This document shows positions 1-9,970 of a stretch of 64,000 bases of DNA, in pieces. Each line of letters starts with the position of its first letter. Within the stretch, counting starts at the first letter, position 1. Below the pieces are notes generated by a model. That model worked only from the letters and a program-made list of their open reading frames with translations. It was not told the DNA's origin and searched no databases. Origin of the DNA: Granulicella paludicola. GTDB taxonomy: Bacteria > Acidobacteriota > Terriglobia > Terriglobales > Acidobacteriaceae. Position numbers and translations under genes: made by a program. The stretch spans positions 744,001 to 808,000 of the forward strand of contig NZ_JAGSYC010000025.1 of NCBI RefSeq assembly GCF_025685545.1. The letters are read 5' to 3'.

Positions 1-213
1 GGTGAAGTCGCCGTGGCTATCTGAGATCACGGAGAGTGACAGGCCGGTGAGAGCGTTGGTCACCGTGATGGTCGCGCCGGGAATCTGCGCATGCGTGGTG
101 TCCTGCACCACGCCGGTCAAGGTTACGGTATCGGGCGTCTGGGCGTGCAGCGAACCGCTTATCGTCATGGCTGCAAACAGCGCGAGAAAACGTCTCCTGA
201 AATTGCTTGTCAC
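1..213 (-). CDS. Receptor-type exported protein, N-terminal fragment (carboxypeptidase-regulatory-like domain)
   Basis: A reading frame starts with GTG at 213-211 and stays open to the window edge (71 codons), so the gene is cut by the boundary. An AAGAGG ribosome-binding site at 226-221 sits 7 bases before the GTG. The protein begins with a basic then hydrophobic signal peptide ending near SLHAQ. It continues into a beta-rich stretch (VTLTGVVQD, IPGATITVTN, SDSHGDF) with the pattern of the carboxypeptidase-regulatory-like domain that opens Oar-like TonB-dependent receptors. The receptor identity is inferred by analogy with the full-length receptor at 12.8-16.3 kb; the barrel itself is outside the window. 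Confidence 0.6.
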   Translation of the reverse strand, partial: MTSNFRRRFLALFAAMTISGSLHAQTPDTVTLTGVVQDTTHAQIPGATITVTNALTGLSLSVISDSHGDFT

Positions 214-370
214 TTGATGTCCTCTTGTAATCGTCTTGCAGATGAATGCGCTGTCATCTATGAAGGTGCAACGCTCCCTTGTCGCGGAACAATGCACCAC
301 GCTCTTGTTTGTAAGTTTGTACTGTGAAACTGACGGGCAGGGAAGGCTGTGCCCTCCCTACCTCGTTGCG

Positions 371-3300
371 CTATGGCTCGTCTTCGTCGCCCAACTCAAT
401 TTGATCTTCGACATCGTGATCGATGATGTGTGTATCGAGTGAGAGCAGCGGCAGGCTCTTCTGGCGGAGTGACTCGTTCAGAGACTTCAGGTCCGTCTTC
501 TTTAGATCGTCCCACTTCTGCAGAAGGTCCTCAAGCGGTTTGCCTGTTTCTTCCGCGGCCTGTACTTGTGTCGTCGTAGGAGCAGCGTCTGCGTTCTGTA
601 TCTCGTGCTCCAGACGGGCGAGTGCGGTGCGGGCAGAGCCCAGCGTCGGTGGAGGTGCAGGGCCACCACCGCGACGGCCACCGCCACCACGCTCTTCTCC
701 GCGCTCCACGCCGACGATCGTCTCCAGCTTGCTCTCCAGATTAGAGGAGGCGCCACTCGGACCCTTGTAGCCGTCGGCCTCCATCTGGTGCCGCAGCACG
801 GTTGCTTCGTGAATCGCTGCTGTCGCGCGCATCATCTGGTCGTACATCTTCTTTGAAACTTCGAACTGCTTCTCTAGATCAGCAAATGTAGTTTTTACTC
901 GCGGATCCATCACGACTGTCATCTTTGTGCTGAACGTTTTGCCGCCCGCGACCATCTTGAGCGTGTACTCACCCGGCATCACAAAGGGAGACGAAGGAAC
1001 CGGAGGGGTATTGTGGGGCACAGCCTGTGAAGCATCAGGGCCGGTGGCCATGCCCGGAACTTCTGCGTAGCGCAGGTCCCACAGGAAGCGATGATGTCCG
1101 GCCGAAGTCTGCACGATGCGCGGCATCTGTGCCCAGACGGTAGGGTCGGGATAACGCGGGTCGAGCGGCGTCACGGGATCGGTGCTGCTGAACTTGTTGA
1201 CGACCTCACCCTTGCTGTCCGTAATTTCGAGTGAGACGGTACCGTTGAACTTGGAGCCCAGGTAATAATCGAGGATCGCCCCGTCGGGCGGATTTTCTCC
1301 CGTTGCCATGTCTGGCGGCCACGGCGTCGGCGGGTTCATATCTCCGCGGATACGGATGGCTACCTGCGGTGTGTACAGGTGAGCGCTCTCGGCTTCGAGC
1401 TTTTCGCTGAACTGCCGCAATGGTGTCACGTCGTCCAGGATCAGATAGCCACGGCCATGCGTCGCTGCGATGAGATCGTCCTCCTTCACCTCGAGATCGC
1501 GGATCGAAACCGCAGCCATATTCAGCCGCAGTGACTGCCAGTGATCGCCGTCGTCGAAGGAGACATATACCTGCGTCTCAGAACCTGCATAGAGCAGACC
1601 TTTACGCTTCGGATCTTCGCGGATTGCGCTCGTGGCTGCACCGTCAGGAATGCCGTTATTGATCTCCTTCCACGTCTTGCCGCCGTCGTGCGTGCGGAAG
1701 AGGTGAGGTCGCATATCGTCGAGCCGAAGCGTATTCACGGCGGCGTACGCCGTCAGCTTGTCGAAGTGGCCGGCGTCCATGTTGAACACCTTCCAGAACG
1801 GCTTCATGGCAGGCGGCGTTACGTTGGACCAGTTGGCTCCGCCATCCGCCGTCGTCCAGATCAGACCGTCGTCCGTGCCGGCCCAGAGGCGGTTCACATC
1901 GAGCGGCGAAAGGCCGAGAGAGTATATGACTCCGCGTCGGGTTGGCTTGGCCGCCGGGTTGTCCTTATACGTTCCAATGACGTCGGGAATGTCGTAAGTC
2001 TCGCGACTCAGGTCCGGGCTGATTTCCTTCCAGTCCTGCCCGCCATTCTCTGTAAGCCAAAGAGTATTGGCTCCAAAGTACAACTTGTGATGATCTATGG
2101 GTGAGAACTGGAGCGGCTCGGTGCGCACTGTGCGGATGCCGCGCGTTGCCTTCGGCTCCACGTTCTGTATCTGCCCGGTCTTGCGGTCGTACCTGGTGAC
2201 CTTGCCGCCATAGACGATGTCGGGATTATCCGGATCGGGAGCGGCGTAGCCGTACTCTTCGATGCCGACCGGGTGCCAGTCGTGGAAGGTGATGCGTCCG
2301 TCGTTGCTACGGCTACCGACGCAGGCGCTGCCAGAATCCTGCTGTCCGCCGCAGACGCGATACGGGAACGAATTGTCTGCCGTCGCGTGGTACATCTGCG
2401 CGGTGGGCTGGTTGTACCAGCTTGTCCAGGACTCTCCGCGGTTCATCGAGACGATGACGCCCTGATCGCTGGCAAGCGCGATGATGTCCGTGTTGTTGGG
2501 ATTGATGTAGACGTTCTGGTAGTCGTCGCCGCCGGGCGCTCCTCGCAGACCGAACCAGGTCTTACCTGCGTCGGTCGATCGCCAGGTTACGACACTTGCA
2601 ACGATGACGGTGTTCGGATCCTTGGGATCGACGCGGGGAACCGGCACGTCCCCGCCGCCGATGCGACCTTCGGGTCGAGAATCATTGACTGGGGCATGGA
2701 TCCATGTCTTGCCACCGTCATCGGAGCGCATGAGCAGCACGCCGCCGCGAAGCCGTGCAACTTCAGCGTAGATGCGGTTCGAATCGGAAGGGGCGATCGC
2801 GATATTCACCTGCAGCTGGTCGTCGGGCAGACCTCCGCCTGTCACTTTCGCGAACGTCTCGCCGCCGTCGGTCGAGCGGAACATACCGCCGCGATCGCCA
2901 ATGAAGGCGCCGTTTTCCCACGGACCTTCCTGCCGCTGCCACATGCCTGCGTAAACAATCTGCGGATTGTTTGGGTCGATCTCTACGTCGGACGCGCCTG
3001 TCTGCTCGTCGATGTAGAGGACGTTCTTCCAGGTCTTGCCACCGTCAAGCGTGCGATACAGTCCGCGCTCCTTATTCGGGCCATACGGGTGTCCCGTCAC
3101 CGCGACAAACACTTTGTCGGGATTCTTAGGGTCGATCGCAATCTGCCCGATCTGCTGTCCATCGCGGAGCTGTGGAAGATGCGTCCATGTCTTGCCCGCG
3201 TCCGTAGATTTGTACACACCGTCGCCAGTCGAAAGATCTGGCCTCTGCAGGCCTTCTCCGCTGCCTACCCAGACAATATCGGGGTTCGAGTCTGCCACGG

Positions 3301-3634
3301 CAATCGTGCCGATCGAGCCCGAAGGCTGCGCGTCCCAGAGGCTATGCCAGGTCGCACCGCCGTCGGTCGTCTTCCAGACGCCACCATTCACTCCGCCGAT
3401 ATAGAAGGTGGCAGGCTGGCTTGCGACACCCGCCAGCGCTCGGGTTCTACCTGCTCGCATCGGCCCAATCTGCCGCCACTTCATGTCGTTGAAGGTGGAC
3501 ACTGGCGCACTCTGGGCGTAAGCGGCCGCCACACTCATTCCAAGGAAGACCAGCAAAGATGACGCTGTTTTACTGGCAAAGCCGCGCTTGGCCGAAACAC
3601 GGCAGACGGAAAGAGATCGACCGAATCTTTTCAC
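371..3634 (-). CDS. BNR/VPS10-repeat exported protein (sortilin N-terminal-like), paralogue 1
   Basis: About 1,087 residues, exported. After a signal peptide (hydrophobic core SSLLVFLGMSVAAAYA) come about eleven Asp-box motifs of the type S-x-D-x-G-x-T-W, for example KSTDAGKTW and RTHDGGKTW. These mark a pair of beta-propellers of the VPS10/BNR type found in sortilin-like proteins and family 74 glycosidases. A C-terminal region with GEYTLKM and DPRV motifs follows. I chose GTG at 3634 because GAGGA lies 6 bases upstream; an ATG at 3703 in the same frame has only a weak site and would put 23 extra residues before the signal peptide. A paralogue lies at 4472-7876. The substrate is unknown; a glycan- or peptide-binding/hydrolysing role is family inference only. 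Confidence 0.85.
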   Translation of the reverse strand: MKRFGRSLSVCRVSAKRGFASKTASSLLVFLGMSVAAAYAQSAPVSTFNDMKWRQIGPMRAGRTRALAGVASQPATFYIGGVNGGVWKTTDGGATWHSLWDAQPSGSIGTIAVADSNPDIVWVGSGEGLQRPDLSTGDGVYKSTDAGKTWTHLPQLRDGQQIGQIAIDPKNPDKVFVAVTGHPYGPNKERGLYRTLDGGKTWKNVLYIDEQTGASDVEIDPNNPQIVYAGMWQRQEGPWENGAFIGDRGGMFRSTDGGETFAKVTGGGLPDDQLQVNIAIAPSDSNRIYAEVARLRGGVLLMRSDDGGKTWIHAPVNDSRPEGRIGGGDVPVPRVDPKDPNTVIVASVVTWRSTDAGKTWFGLRGAPGGDDYQNVYINPNNTDIIALASDQGVIVSMNRGESWTSWYNQPTAQMYHATADNSFPYRVCGGQQDSGSACVGSRSNDGRITFHDWHPVGIEEYGYAAPDPDNPDIVYGGKVTRYDRKTGQIQNVEPKATRGIRTVRTEPLQFSPIDHHKLYFGANTLWLTENGGQDWKEISPDLSRETYDIPDVIGTYKDNPAAKPTRRGVIYSLGLSPLDVNRLWAGTDDGLIWTTADGGANWSNVTPPAMKPFWKVFNMDAGHFDKLTAYAAVNTLRLDDMRPHLFRTHDGGKTWKEINNGIPDGAATSAIREDPKRKGLLYAGSETQVYVSFDDGDHWQSLRLNMAAVSIRDLEVKEDDLIAATHGRGYLILDDVTPLRQFSEKLEAESAHLYTPQVAIRIRGDMNPPTPWPPDMATGENPPDGAILDYYLGSKFNGTVSLEITDSKGEVVNKFSSTDPVTPLDPRYPDPTVWAQMPRIVQTSAGHHRFLWDLRYAEVPGMATGPDASQAVPHNTPPVPSSPFVMPGEYTLKMVAGGKTFSTKMTVVMDPRVKTTFADLEKQFEVSKKMYDQMMRATAAIHEATVLRHQMEADGYKGPSGASSNLESKLETIVGVERGEERGGGGRRGGGPAPPPTLGSARTALARLEHEIQNADAAPTTTQVQAAEETGKPLEDLLQKWDDLKKTDLKSLNESLRQKSLPLLSLDTHIIDHDVEDQIELGDEDEP

Positions 3635-3721
3635 AGTGGTTCCTCGAAACGTAGATTGTGGCGTGCGGGAGCTAATCACCAATTTACAGCTCCCTCTCAA
3701 CATTTTCTAACTGCAGTGTAA

Positions 3722-4327
3722 TCATTCAGACGACGTTGGCCCGTTGAAAGACTCCCACGTTGATTTTGTGACCGGTCGGAGTCCGCGACCGCGCCGCCAC
3801 AGGCGCGCGACGACCGCAGCGATGCTCACTACGCAAGCGATCTCGAGAAATATCTTCCCGCCATCCAGCAGGTCAGGATGCCCGTCCTTCAACTCCGGAT
3901 CGGTAAGGATGCTATGGATGAAGAGAAGCAACATCATTGGAAACGCAAGGTAGTGGAGACGTCTCCACACAGGTCGTCCGATTTGTGTCCGGAGGAGAGA
4001 AGAGCCCACAATCAACAGCACCAGGTACGCGGCCAGCGCGCCTACTGTGTTCAGTGTCGGCTGCAGTGGGGAGTGCAGCGGCCAGATCAGGTCGACGACG
4101 CGGAACACTCGTGTCGACTGAAACAGAAGCACCAGCGGATGCGTTACAGTCAGCGCCACCGTGAGGTACGCTGTCCACTGATGCAGCATGAACACGTTAA
4201 TACGACGGTGCGGCCACATTCGTACTGGGCTGTAACGCATCGACATCAGCAGGCCCAGCAGCAGATTCAACGTCGCCGCCCCCGCCGCGCCCAGCCCTAG
4301 GTACGAACACAGATCGAGTAAAGTCAT
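3722..4327 (-). CDS. Ferric-reductase-like transmembrane protein
   Basis: About 201 residues with five or six hydrophobic segments and conserved histidines in membrane helices (MLHQW, VTHPLVLL, RLHYLAF, FIHSIL). This fits the haem-binding ferric-reductase-like transmembrane domain, a cytochrome b-type electron carrier that also includes MsrQ. No FAD or NADPH domain follows, so the redox partner must be elsewhere. The ATG at 4327 follows GGAGAGGA and directly precedes the first helix; a longer frame from 4456 adds 43 polar residues and looks less likely. It is codirectional with the BNR/VPS10 genes on both sides (gaps of 87 and 144 bases), which suggests a shared locus but not a proven operon. 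Confidence 0.7.
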   Translation of the reverse strand: MTLLDLCSYLGLGAAGAATLNLLLGLLMSMRYSPVRMWPHRRINVFMLHQWTAYLTVALTVTHPLVLLFQSTRVFRVVDLIWPLHSPLQPTLNTVGALAAYLVLLIVGSSLLRTQIGRPVWRRLHYLAFPMMLLLFIHSILTDPELKDGHPDLLDGGKIFLEIACVVSIAAVVARLWRRGRGLRPVTKSTWESFNGPTSSE

Positions 4328-4471
4328 TCCTCTCCGAAGAGCTCTCCTGGTTGAAGTGATGAATAGCGGGACTGAGTATAGGTGCCTTTTGGTAGTTGCG
4401 AGTACGCAAAGAAGCCGCTGTGAGGGCGACCGCTCTGCCTGCGTTTTCTCCTGCACCTGGAATCGGGAGGA

Positions 4472-7400
4472 TTACTTCTTTGCCCTTACACTCGCTGCAG
4501 GGATGAAGCTGCACGTCGGCTCGGCCAGTTTGCTCGGTACTACGGTGAGCGGCTTCAGATTATTTTTGATCACCAGCGCGTTGAAGTCGGCGATCTGTTT
4601 CTGTGCTGCCTTCCAGGCCTCGACGGTCTGATCGAAGCTCTTGCAATCGCTCTCCCAGGTCGCAATCTGCGAAGGTGTGGGTGCCATATCCATACCCACC
4701 TGCATCATGCTGACCATGGTGTTGTAGGTGTTGTTCAGGTCCATGAACGATTGCATCGCTTTCGGGTCCACAGGACCGCGACGACCACCACCGCCACCGG
4801 TCGGCAGGGCACCACCGATCTTGAGGAGTGAGGCATCGAGTGCCTTGGCCTGAGTGGCGACATCCTCAGGCAGCTTGCTCTGCATCAAGGTCGCAGTCTG
4901 ATTTCTCACCGCATCCACTTCAGCGTTGCCGTCGAAGCTCTGCTGCATGCCCTGGACCGACAGCAGCGTCAGCTTGTTTTGATTATTCAGAGCGGTCATC
5001 AATTCCGGGCTTTGTCCGACGCGCGGATCATTGATCACGGTGACTTCGCGGGTATAGACCTGACCGTCGACGGTGAGCTTCAGTTTGTAGATCCCAGGGA
5101 TCACCTGCGGTCCATGCGGGCCGGGGGTAACGGAGCCTTCGGTCATGTTCATCTCGTTTTCGAGATCGTGACGCAGGGCTGGCGGGTCATCGTAGTAGAG
5201 GTTCCAATTGATGCGATTAAGGCCGATATGCGTGCTGAGTGCGCGCGACTCCGGCGAAGCGAGCCAGTAGTGCGGATACTCTTCGCCGGTGATCGGCGGG
5301 GGCGGCGTGCTGGTGATTGTGCGAACGAGGTTGTCGTGGCCATCGAAGATCTGTAACTGGATCGGGCCGGTCGGTACCTTGCTGAGGTAATAGTCCACGA
5401 TGGCGCCATACGGCGCATTTGCGACATGGGGTACTTCGATGGAGAAGGGCTGATCCCAGTTGCTGTTGTTGCGAGCGCGAATCGCCTGCTCGGGCTCGAA
5501 GAAATACACCGAGGAAGAGGCAATGGTCTGCGCGTGCGCGGCAAGCTGCCGCAGTGGCGTGATGTCGTCGAGAACCCAGAAGCCACGACCGTACGTACCG
5601 ATCACCAGATCATTCTGGTGATGATCGGTGTGCACCGTAAGATCGCGGATAGACGTGCTGGGAAGGTTCTGGCGCAACGGCTGCCAGTGATCGCCGTTGT
5701 CGAAGCTGACGTAGACGGTCGTTTCGCTGCCAGCAAAGAGCAGGCCCGGCTGCTGCGGATCAGCACGCATGCTGTTGATCCAGCTGCCGGTTCGCTCGTC
5801 GGCGGGTAGACCGTCGATAATCTTCAGCCAGGTCTTGCCGCCGTCGATCGTGCGCCACATCAGTGGAACGTCCACGTCTACTGGGGTAGCCGGGGTGTTC
5901 GCAGCGGAGGAAGCGTTCATCGCCGCCGCCGGTCCAAGGGCGATGCGGCCGACGACAAACGCTGTGTTCACGTTGTCTCCGGCTTCGATCGTGCTGAAGT
6001 TCGTGCGTGCAGGAGCGTCGGTAATGTTGCTGACATTGTTCCAGGTCTTACCGTGGTCCATCGTGTTGTAGATCTGGCCGTTGCTGCTGACGCTCCACAT
6101 CACACCGCGCTTGACTGTCGAGATGGAGAAGTCGTTGATGGAAGGCTCAGGCACAGCCACACGCTGCTCAAAGCTCGGCTCCGGCGTGAATGTACCGGCT
6201 ACGGAGGAGGGCGGCGTTCCCTTGGCGGGAGGCGTAACCGGAGCGGCGCCGCAGGACTTTTTCGGCGATCCCTTGGCTGTTGTGAGATCAGGGCTGGCGA
6301 TGGAGAAGCTGTGAGCGCCGTCTCGTGTGACCACCAAACATTGGTACGCGACATAGAGGGCGCTGGGATCAAAGGCGAGATCGAACTTCTTCTGGAAGTC
6401 GCGGCCTGCTGTGAACTTCGCTGCGTCGGTACCGAAGTTCGGCGCGACGTTCTGCCACTGCCCGGTCTTCATGTCGATCTTGATCAGGCCGCTGCCGCCA
6501 CCGCCGGGTCCGTAGCCAACGCCGTAAATAATCTGAGGATTCTTTGGATCGGGCGTGACAACGCCGAACTCTGAAGAAGGCAGCGGGCTCCAGTCGGTGA
6601 AGTTCACCTGGCCGAAGGTGCCGCGGCTGCTGATCATCACCGCGCCGGTATCCTGCTGTGCCGCCATGATCCAGTACGGATACTGATTATCGGTGGCGAT
6701 GTGGTAGACCTGCGAGATGGCTTCTGTATACCAGAGGCTCCAGGTGCGACCGTTATCGAGCGTCACGCTGGCACCTTGATCGGACCCAACCAGCATGCGG
6801 CCGCCGATAGTCGGATCGACCCAGAGCTTGTGATAGTCTTCGCCGCCGGGAGCGCCCTTGAAGGCTTCGAATGTTTCGCCACCGTCGGTCGAACGGTACA
6901 TGGCGGTGCTCATGGTGTAAAGAACGTCCGGGTTTTCCGAGTCCACAAAGACACCGCTGCTGTAAGCACCCTGACCGTTGGCGATGCGGGTGTCGTTGCC
7001 CGCCATGTGTTTCCAGGTATCACCGCCATCGTCGGAGCGATAGAGGCCAGATCCGTGCTCAATGACGTTGCCAACGATGTACATCCGCTTACCTTTGGTG
7101 TGCATGGCAACAGCCACCGCGATGCGGCCCTCGAACGGCGGAATCTTGATCTGCTTCCACGTCTTGCCTTCATCCGTGGACTTGAAGGTCAACGGCGGCT
7201 TGACCTTGCCTGTAGCGGGGCCACGTCCGCCGCCTGTGCCTTGTGTCGCCGCCAGCATCACCTTCGGCTCGTCGTAAGCGGCTTGCAAGTCCCGCACGCC
7301 ATCGTAGTCCGGAGTCTTCAGGACATTGGTCCAGGTATCGCCGCCATCAGTGGTGCGATAGATACCGCCTCCGGAATGCGTGCTGTCGCCAAGCGCAGAG

Positions 7401-7876
7401 ACAAGCACCACGTTAGGATCGGAGGGGTCGACCACCATGCTGCCGATCTTGACGGTGTCCTCAAGCCCGATGTGCTTCCACGTCATCCCGGCATCGGTGG
7501 ACTTCCACATGCCGTTGCCCAGGCTGCCGCTGATGGGATCGCCAGTACCGGCATAAATGATGTTCGGATTCGATGGCGCGACCTCAATTGCACCCACACT
7601 ATTAAAGCTCGTCTGCTGATCGGAGACAGGGAACCACGTCACGCCGCCGCTGGTGGTCTTCCAGATCCCGCCAAGAGGAGTGCCCACATAGAACGTGCCG
7701 CTCTGACCGATGACTCCGGTGACCGAAGAGATGCGGCCGCCGTGAAAGGGGCCCACGTTGCGCCATCTGAGACCGGCGTAGAGGCTTGGATCAACCTGCG
7801 CAGCGGCGGAGAAACAAGAAAACGTCAGGCTGGCGAAGGCCAGTCCACTCAGAACCACTCGCGAAATTCGCGTCAT
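4472..7876 (-). CDS. BNR/VPS10-repeat exported protein (sortilin N-terminal-like), paralogue 2
   Basis: 1,134 residues with a clear signal peptide (VVLSGLAFASLTFSCFSAAAQ). About eleven Asp-box repeats follow, such as KSTDAGMTW, RTTDGGDTW and RTIDGGKTW. The segment GTYGRGFWVLDDITPLRQ matches the paralogue's ATHGRGYLILDDVTPLRQ, so the two genes are duplicates of one ancestor. A glycine-rich patch (GGGGGRRG) lies near the C-terminus and ends before a helical tail. GAGG lies about 10 bases before the ATG. Likely location is periplasm or cell surface. No catalytic residues can be assigned with confidence. It is the first gene of a minus-strand run that continues through the ferric-reductase-like gene and paralogue 1. 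Confidence 0.85.
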   Translation of the reverse strand: MTRISRVVLSGLAFASLTFSCFSAAAQVDPSLYAGLRWRNVGPFHGGRISSVTGVIGQSGTFYVGTPLGGIWKTTSGGVTWFPVSDQQTSFNSVGAIEVAPSNPNIIYAGTGDPISGSLGNGMWKSTDAGMTWKHIGLEDTVKIGSMVVDPSDPNVVLVSALGDSTHSGGGIYRTTDGGDTWTNVLKTPDYDGVRDLQAAYDEPKVMLAATQGTGGGRGPATGKVKPPLTFKSTDEGKTWKQIKIPPFEGRIAVAVAMHTKGKRMYIVGNVIEHGSGLYRSDDGGDTWKHMAGNDTRIANGQGAYSSGVFVDSENPDVLYTMSTAMYRSTDGGETFEAFKGAPGGEDYHKLWVDPTIGGRMLVGSDQGASVTLDNGRTWSLWYTEAISQVYHIATDNQYPYWIMAAQQDTGAVMISSRGTFGQVNFTDWSPLPSSEFGVVTPDPKNPQIIYGVGYGPGGGGSGLIKIDMKTGQWQNVAPNFGTDAAKFTAGRDFQKKFDLAFDPSALYVAYQCLVVTRDGAHSFSIASPDLTTAKGSPKKSCGAAPVTPPAKGTPPSSVAGTFTPEPSFEQRVAVPEPSINDFSISTVKRGVMWSVSSNGQIYNTMDHGKTWNNVSNITDAPARTNFSTIEAGDNVNTAFVVGRIALGPAAAMNASSAANTPATPVDVDVPLMWRTIDGGKTWLKIIDGLPADERTGSWINSMRADPQQPGLLFAGSETTVYVSFDNGDHWQPLRQNLPSTSIRDLTVHTDHHQNDLVIGTYGRGFWVLDDITPLRQLAAHAQTIASSSVYFFEPEQAIRARNNSNWDQPFSIEVPHVANAPYGAIVDYYLSKVPTGPIQLQIFDGHDNLVRTITSTPPPPITGEEYPHYWLASPESRALSTHIGLNRINWNLYYDDPPALRHDLENEMNMTEGSVTPGPHGPQVIPGIYKLKLTVDGQVYTREVTVINDPRVGQSPELMTALNNQNKLTLLSVQGMQQSFDGNAEVDAVRNQTATLMQSKLPEDVATQAKALDASLLKIGGALPTGGGGGRRGPVDPKAMQSFMDLNNTYNTMVSMMQVGMDMAPTPSQIATWESDCKSFDQTVEAWKAAQKQIADFNALVIKNNLKPLTVVPSKLAEPTCSFIPAASVRAKK

Positions 7877-8098
7877 GATGTCAGAACCTCAAGATATTTG
7901 AACGAAAGCAGGTCGTATCGGGATAAGACTGTCGTCAGTTTATATCCACTGCGGTGGCGTATTCGAACGGCGAGAACTAGAAGTTCCGGCCAGCATCGGT
8001 TTAGCGGAACTTATGAACTAATCGCATGGGGTAAGGCCGATTTTGGCGGTGCGTTCATTTGTCCCGCAAGTCCCTATCTGGATGTGCATGTCGCGTTC

Positions 8099-9388
8099 TT
8101 AAGATATGTCCTGAGCTATCCGTGCCAGCCCCTGTGCAACGGATGTGAAGACGTCGCCAGATTTAAACTCAGCATTCGCAAAACGTTCTCGGAAAATTCG
8201 CTTCACTGCCGGCACCAGCGACGTGCCTCCAGTCAGGAAAACCTGATCTACCTCTGTCGCAGGAATACCCGCTTCCTCCAGGAGTGCGGTGATGCCACGG
8301 GTCATCTGTTCCAGCTCCGGAGCAATCCATGTCTCAAAGTCCGAGCGCGCAACCTGCTGCTGCAACCGCAGATTGCCTGTATCCAAGAGGAACGTCGCCT
8401 CTGTTGCCTCTGATAGCTCGGCCTTTACGCGCTGAACCGCGCGATGCAAAAGATATCCAAGATCGTCTTCCACTACCTCCCGCAAGGCGTGAATTTTTTC
8501 TGGTTCTGTCGAGCGTCTTTCCGCGACGCGAAGCATGTCTCGCACCTCTCTGGTCCGCAGGAAGGACAGCGTGTGCCAGTTCTCGAGGCGGCGATAAACC
8601 CATGCTGGAAGCGCGGATAATTCTTTGCCGAAAGAAAGTGAAAAAGAGTCCGAGCCGAGCGCGGGAGAGATGAGTCGCCTGACAATGCGCGCATCGAAGG
8701 CATCTCCTGCTAACGCGACACCTGTACTCGCCAAGACTCTGGACTTTCCTCGCGTGACATTCAGTAGAGAAAAGTCGGTAGTACCACCCCCGAAGTCCCC
8801 TATGAGGGTAATGCCTTGGATCGCGTGCGCTGCTTGATAGGCCCGCGCCGCCGCAATCGGTTCCATGGCGAACGTGATGTCGCTGAATCCGGCGTCGCTC
8901 AAGGCAGTTCGAAGTCGCTGCTCTGCAAACGCATTATCGCTTTCGTTTGCTGCATTAACAAACATCACCGGGCGGCCCACCACGGCCTTCGTCACTTCGA
9001 AGCCGAACACTTCACTAGACCGTCGCCTCAGATCCCGAAGGATGCGCGCAACAAGCTCTTCGAAACGATATTGTCGGCTAAATATCTCGGTGCCCGTGAG
9101 ATTACGAGCTGCCAAGTGACTCTTCAAGGACTGTATGAGTCGCTTTTGTACCTCCTCTTCATTGGCCTCAAGATACTGTTCAACCGCTTCGGCGCCAGTC
9201 CATGAGCGAATGGCAGAAGGTCCGTTTCTTTCACGGTCACGTTCAAGATAGAGAAGGGACCGCGAGGATCGGCTACTCTCAGCTCTGGATTCGAACGGAA
9301 CCTCTATGACCTTGCCCTGCCGTAGTAGAGCAACGGAGCTGTTCGTCGTTCCAAAGTCTATCCCCACAACCTGAGGTTCCTGTTCCAA
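8099..9388 (-). CDS. Hsp70-family protein (YegD/DnaK-like ATPase domain)
   Basis: About 429 residues containing the actin/Hsp70 nucleotide-binding signatures: phosphate-1 loop GIDFGTTNSSVA at the N-terminus, phosphate-2 GDFGGGTTDFS, and the adenosine motif LTGGTSLVPAV near the C-terminus. The substrate-binding and lid domains of DnaK are absent, as in the shorter YegD group. The frame is open upstream to 9469, but a TTG at 9388 has AGGAG five bases before it and places GIDFGTT 9-10 residues from the start, as usual for this family. It is transcribed alone, with 582 bases of non-coding DNA upstream. The physiological role of YegD proteins is not established. Confidence 0.85.
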   Translation of the reverse strand: MEQEPQVVGIDFGTTNSSVALLRQGKVIEVPFESRAESSRSSRSLLYLERDRERNGPSAIRSWTGAEAVEQYLEANEEEVQKRLIQSLKSHLAARNLTGTEIFSRQYRFEELVARILRDLRRRSSEVFGFEVTKAVVGRPVMFVNAANESDNAFAEQRLRTALSDAGFSDITFAMEPIAAARAYQAAHAIQGITLIGDFGGGTTDFSLLNVTRGKSRVLASTGVALAGDAFDARIVRRLISPALGSDSFSLSFGKELSALPAWVYRRLENWHTLSFLRTREVRDMLRVAERRSTEPEKIHALREVVEDDLGYLLHRAVQRVKAELSEATEATFLLDTGNLRLQQQVARSDFETWIAPELEQMTRGITALLEEAGIPATEVDQVFLTGGTSLVPAVKRIFRERFANAEFKSGDVFTSVAQGLARIAQDIS

Positions 9389-9970
9389 ACTTTCTCCTGC
9401 GTTTCGCGTAACCACTCGAGCGATTCGGTGGCACGTTCGCTCGATGTTTCCAGGTGTGGAGGCACCCACTTCAGATAAGCCAAACTGGGTAGCGTCTCAA
9501 CGCGGCGCCAATATCCGACAAGTCTGTACCAAGTTAGCGATTCCAGACGCGGTCACTGGAAAGGTCGATTGGACTATACGCCCTATTCGGTTATCCAAGT
9601 GTGCCGCTCTTACGGTCTTGAAGGCATAGTCGACTCAGAGCAATAAGCAATCGATAAGAGCCTTTTCCATTACCGCATCAACCCAGATTATCAAACCCTG
9701 GGGCGCATCGCGATCAGAGGCAGTGTCGAAGGCGAAACCTTCGCTTTCAATAAGCCCCGTGAGGACTCTTATGTGCAGAACGATGGCGCTTGGTGTGGTT
9801 TTTTGCTCTGATGGGCCTTTAGTAGACGCTTGGCAGTCCGATGTGGGTGTCGATTTTCTTCCACGTCGGTTTTCATGACAAGGTATTTACTGCGAAACTT
9901 GGGGCCGGTGATGTAGCAACGTACATCTGATGAGCGGTCCTAACCCGGCAAAAAAGTTTAGGCTGGTGGG
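9389..9970. other. Intergenic region, no gene recognised
   Basis: 582 bases between the divergent Hsp70 and carboxylesterase genes. Short open frames exist on both strands but none has a ribosome-binding site or recognisable sequence. The region should hold both divergent promoters; I could not pick convincing -35/-10 pairs. Confidence 0.5.

Noticed and set aside
6701-8413. 570-codon plus-strand frame opposite the second BNR/VPS10 gene
   Set aside because: Composition is that of a reverse-complement shadow and the frame runs through the promoter region of the real gene; no recognisable domain.
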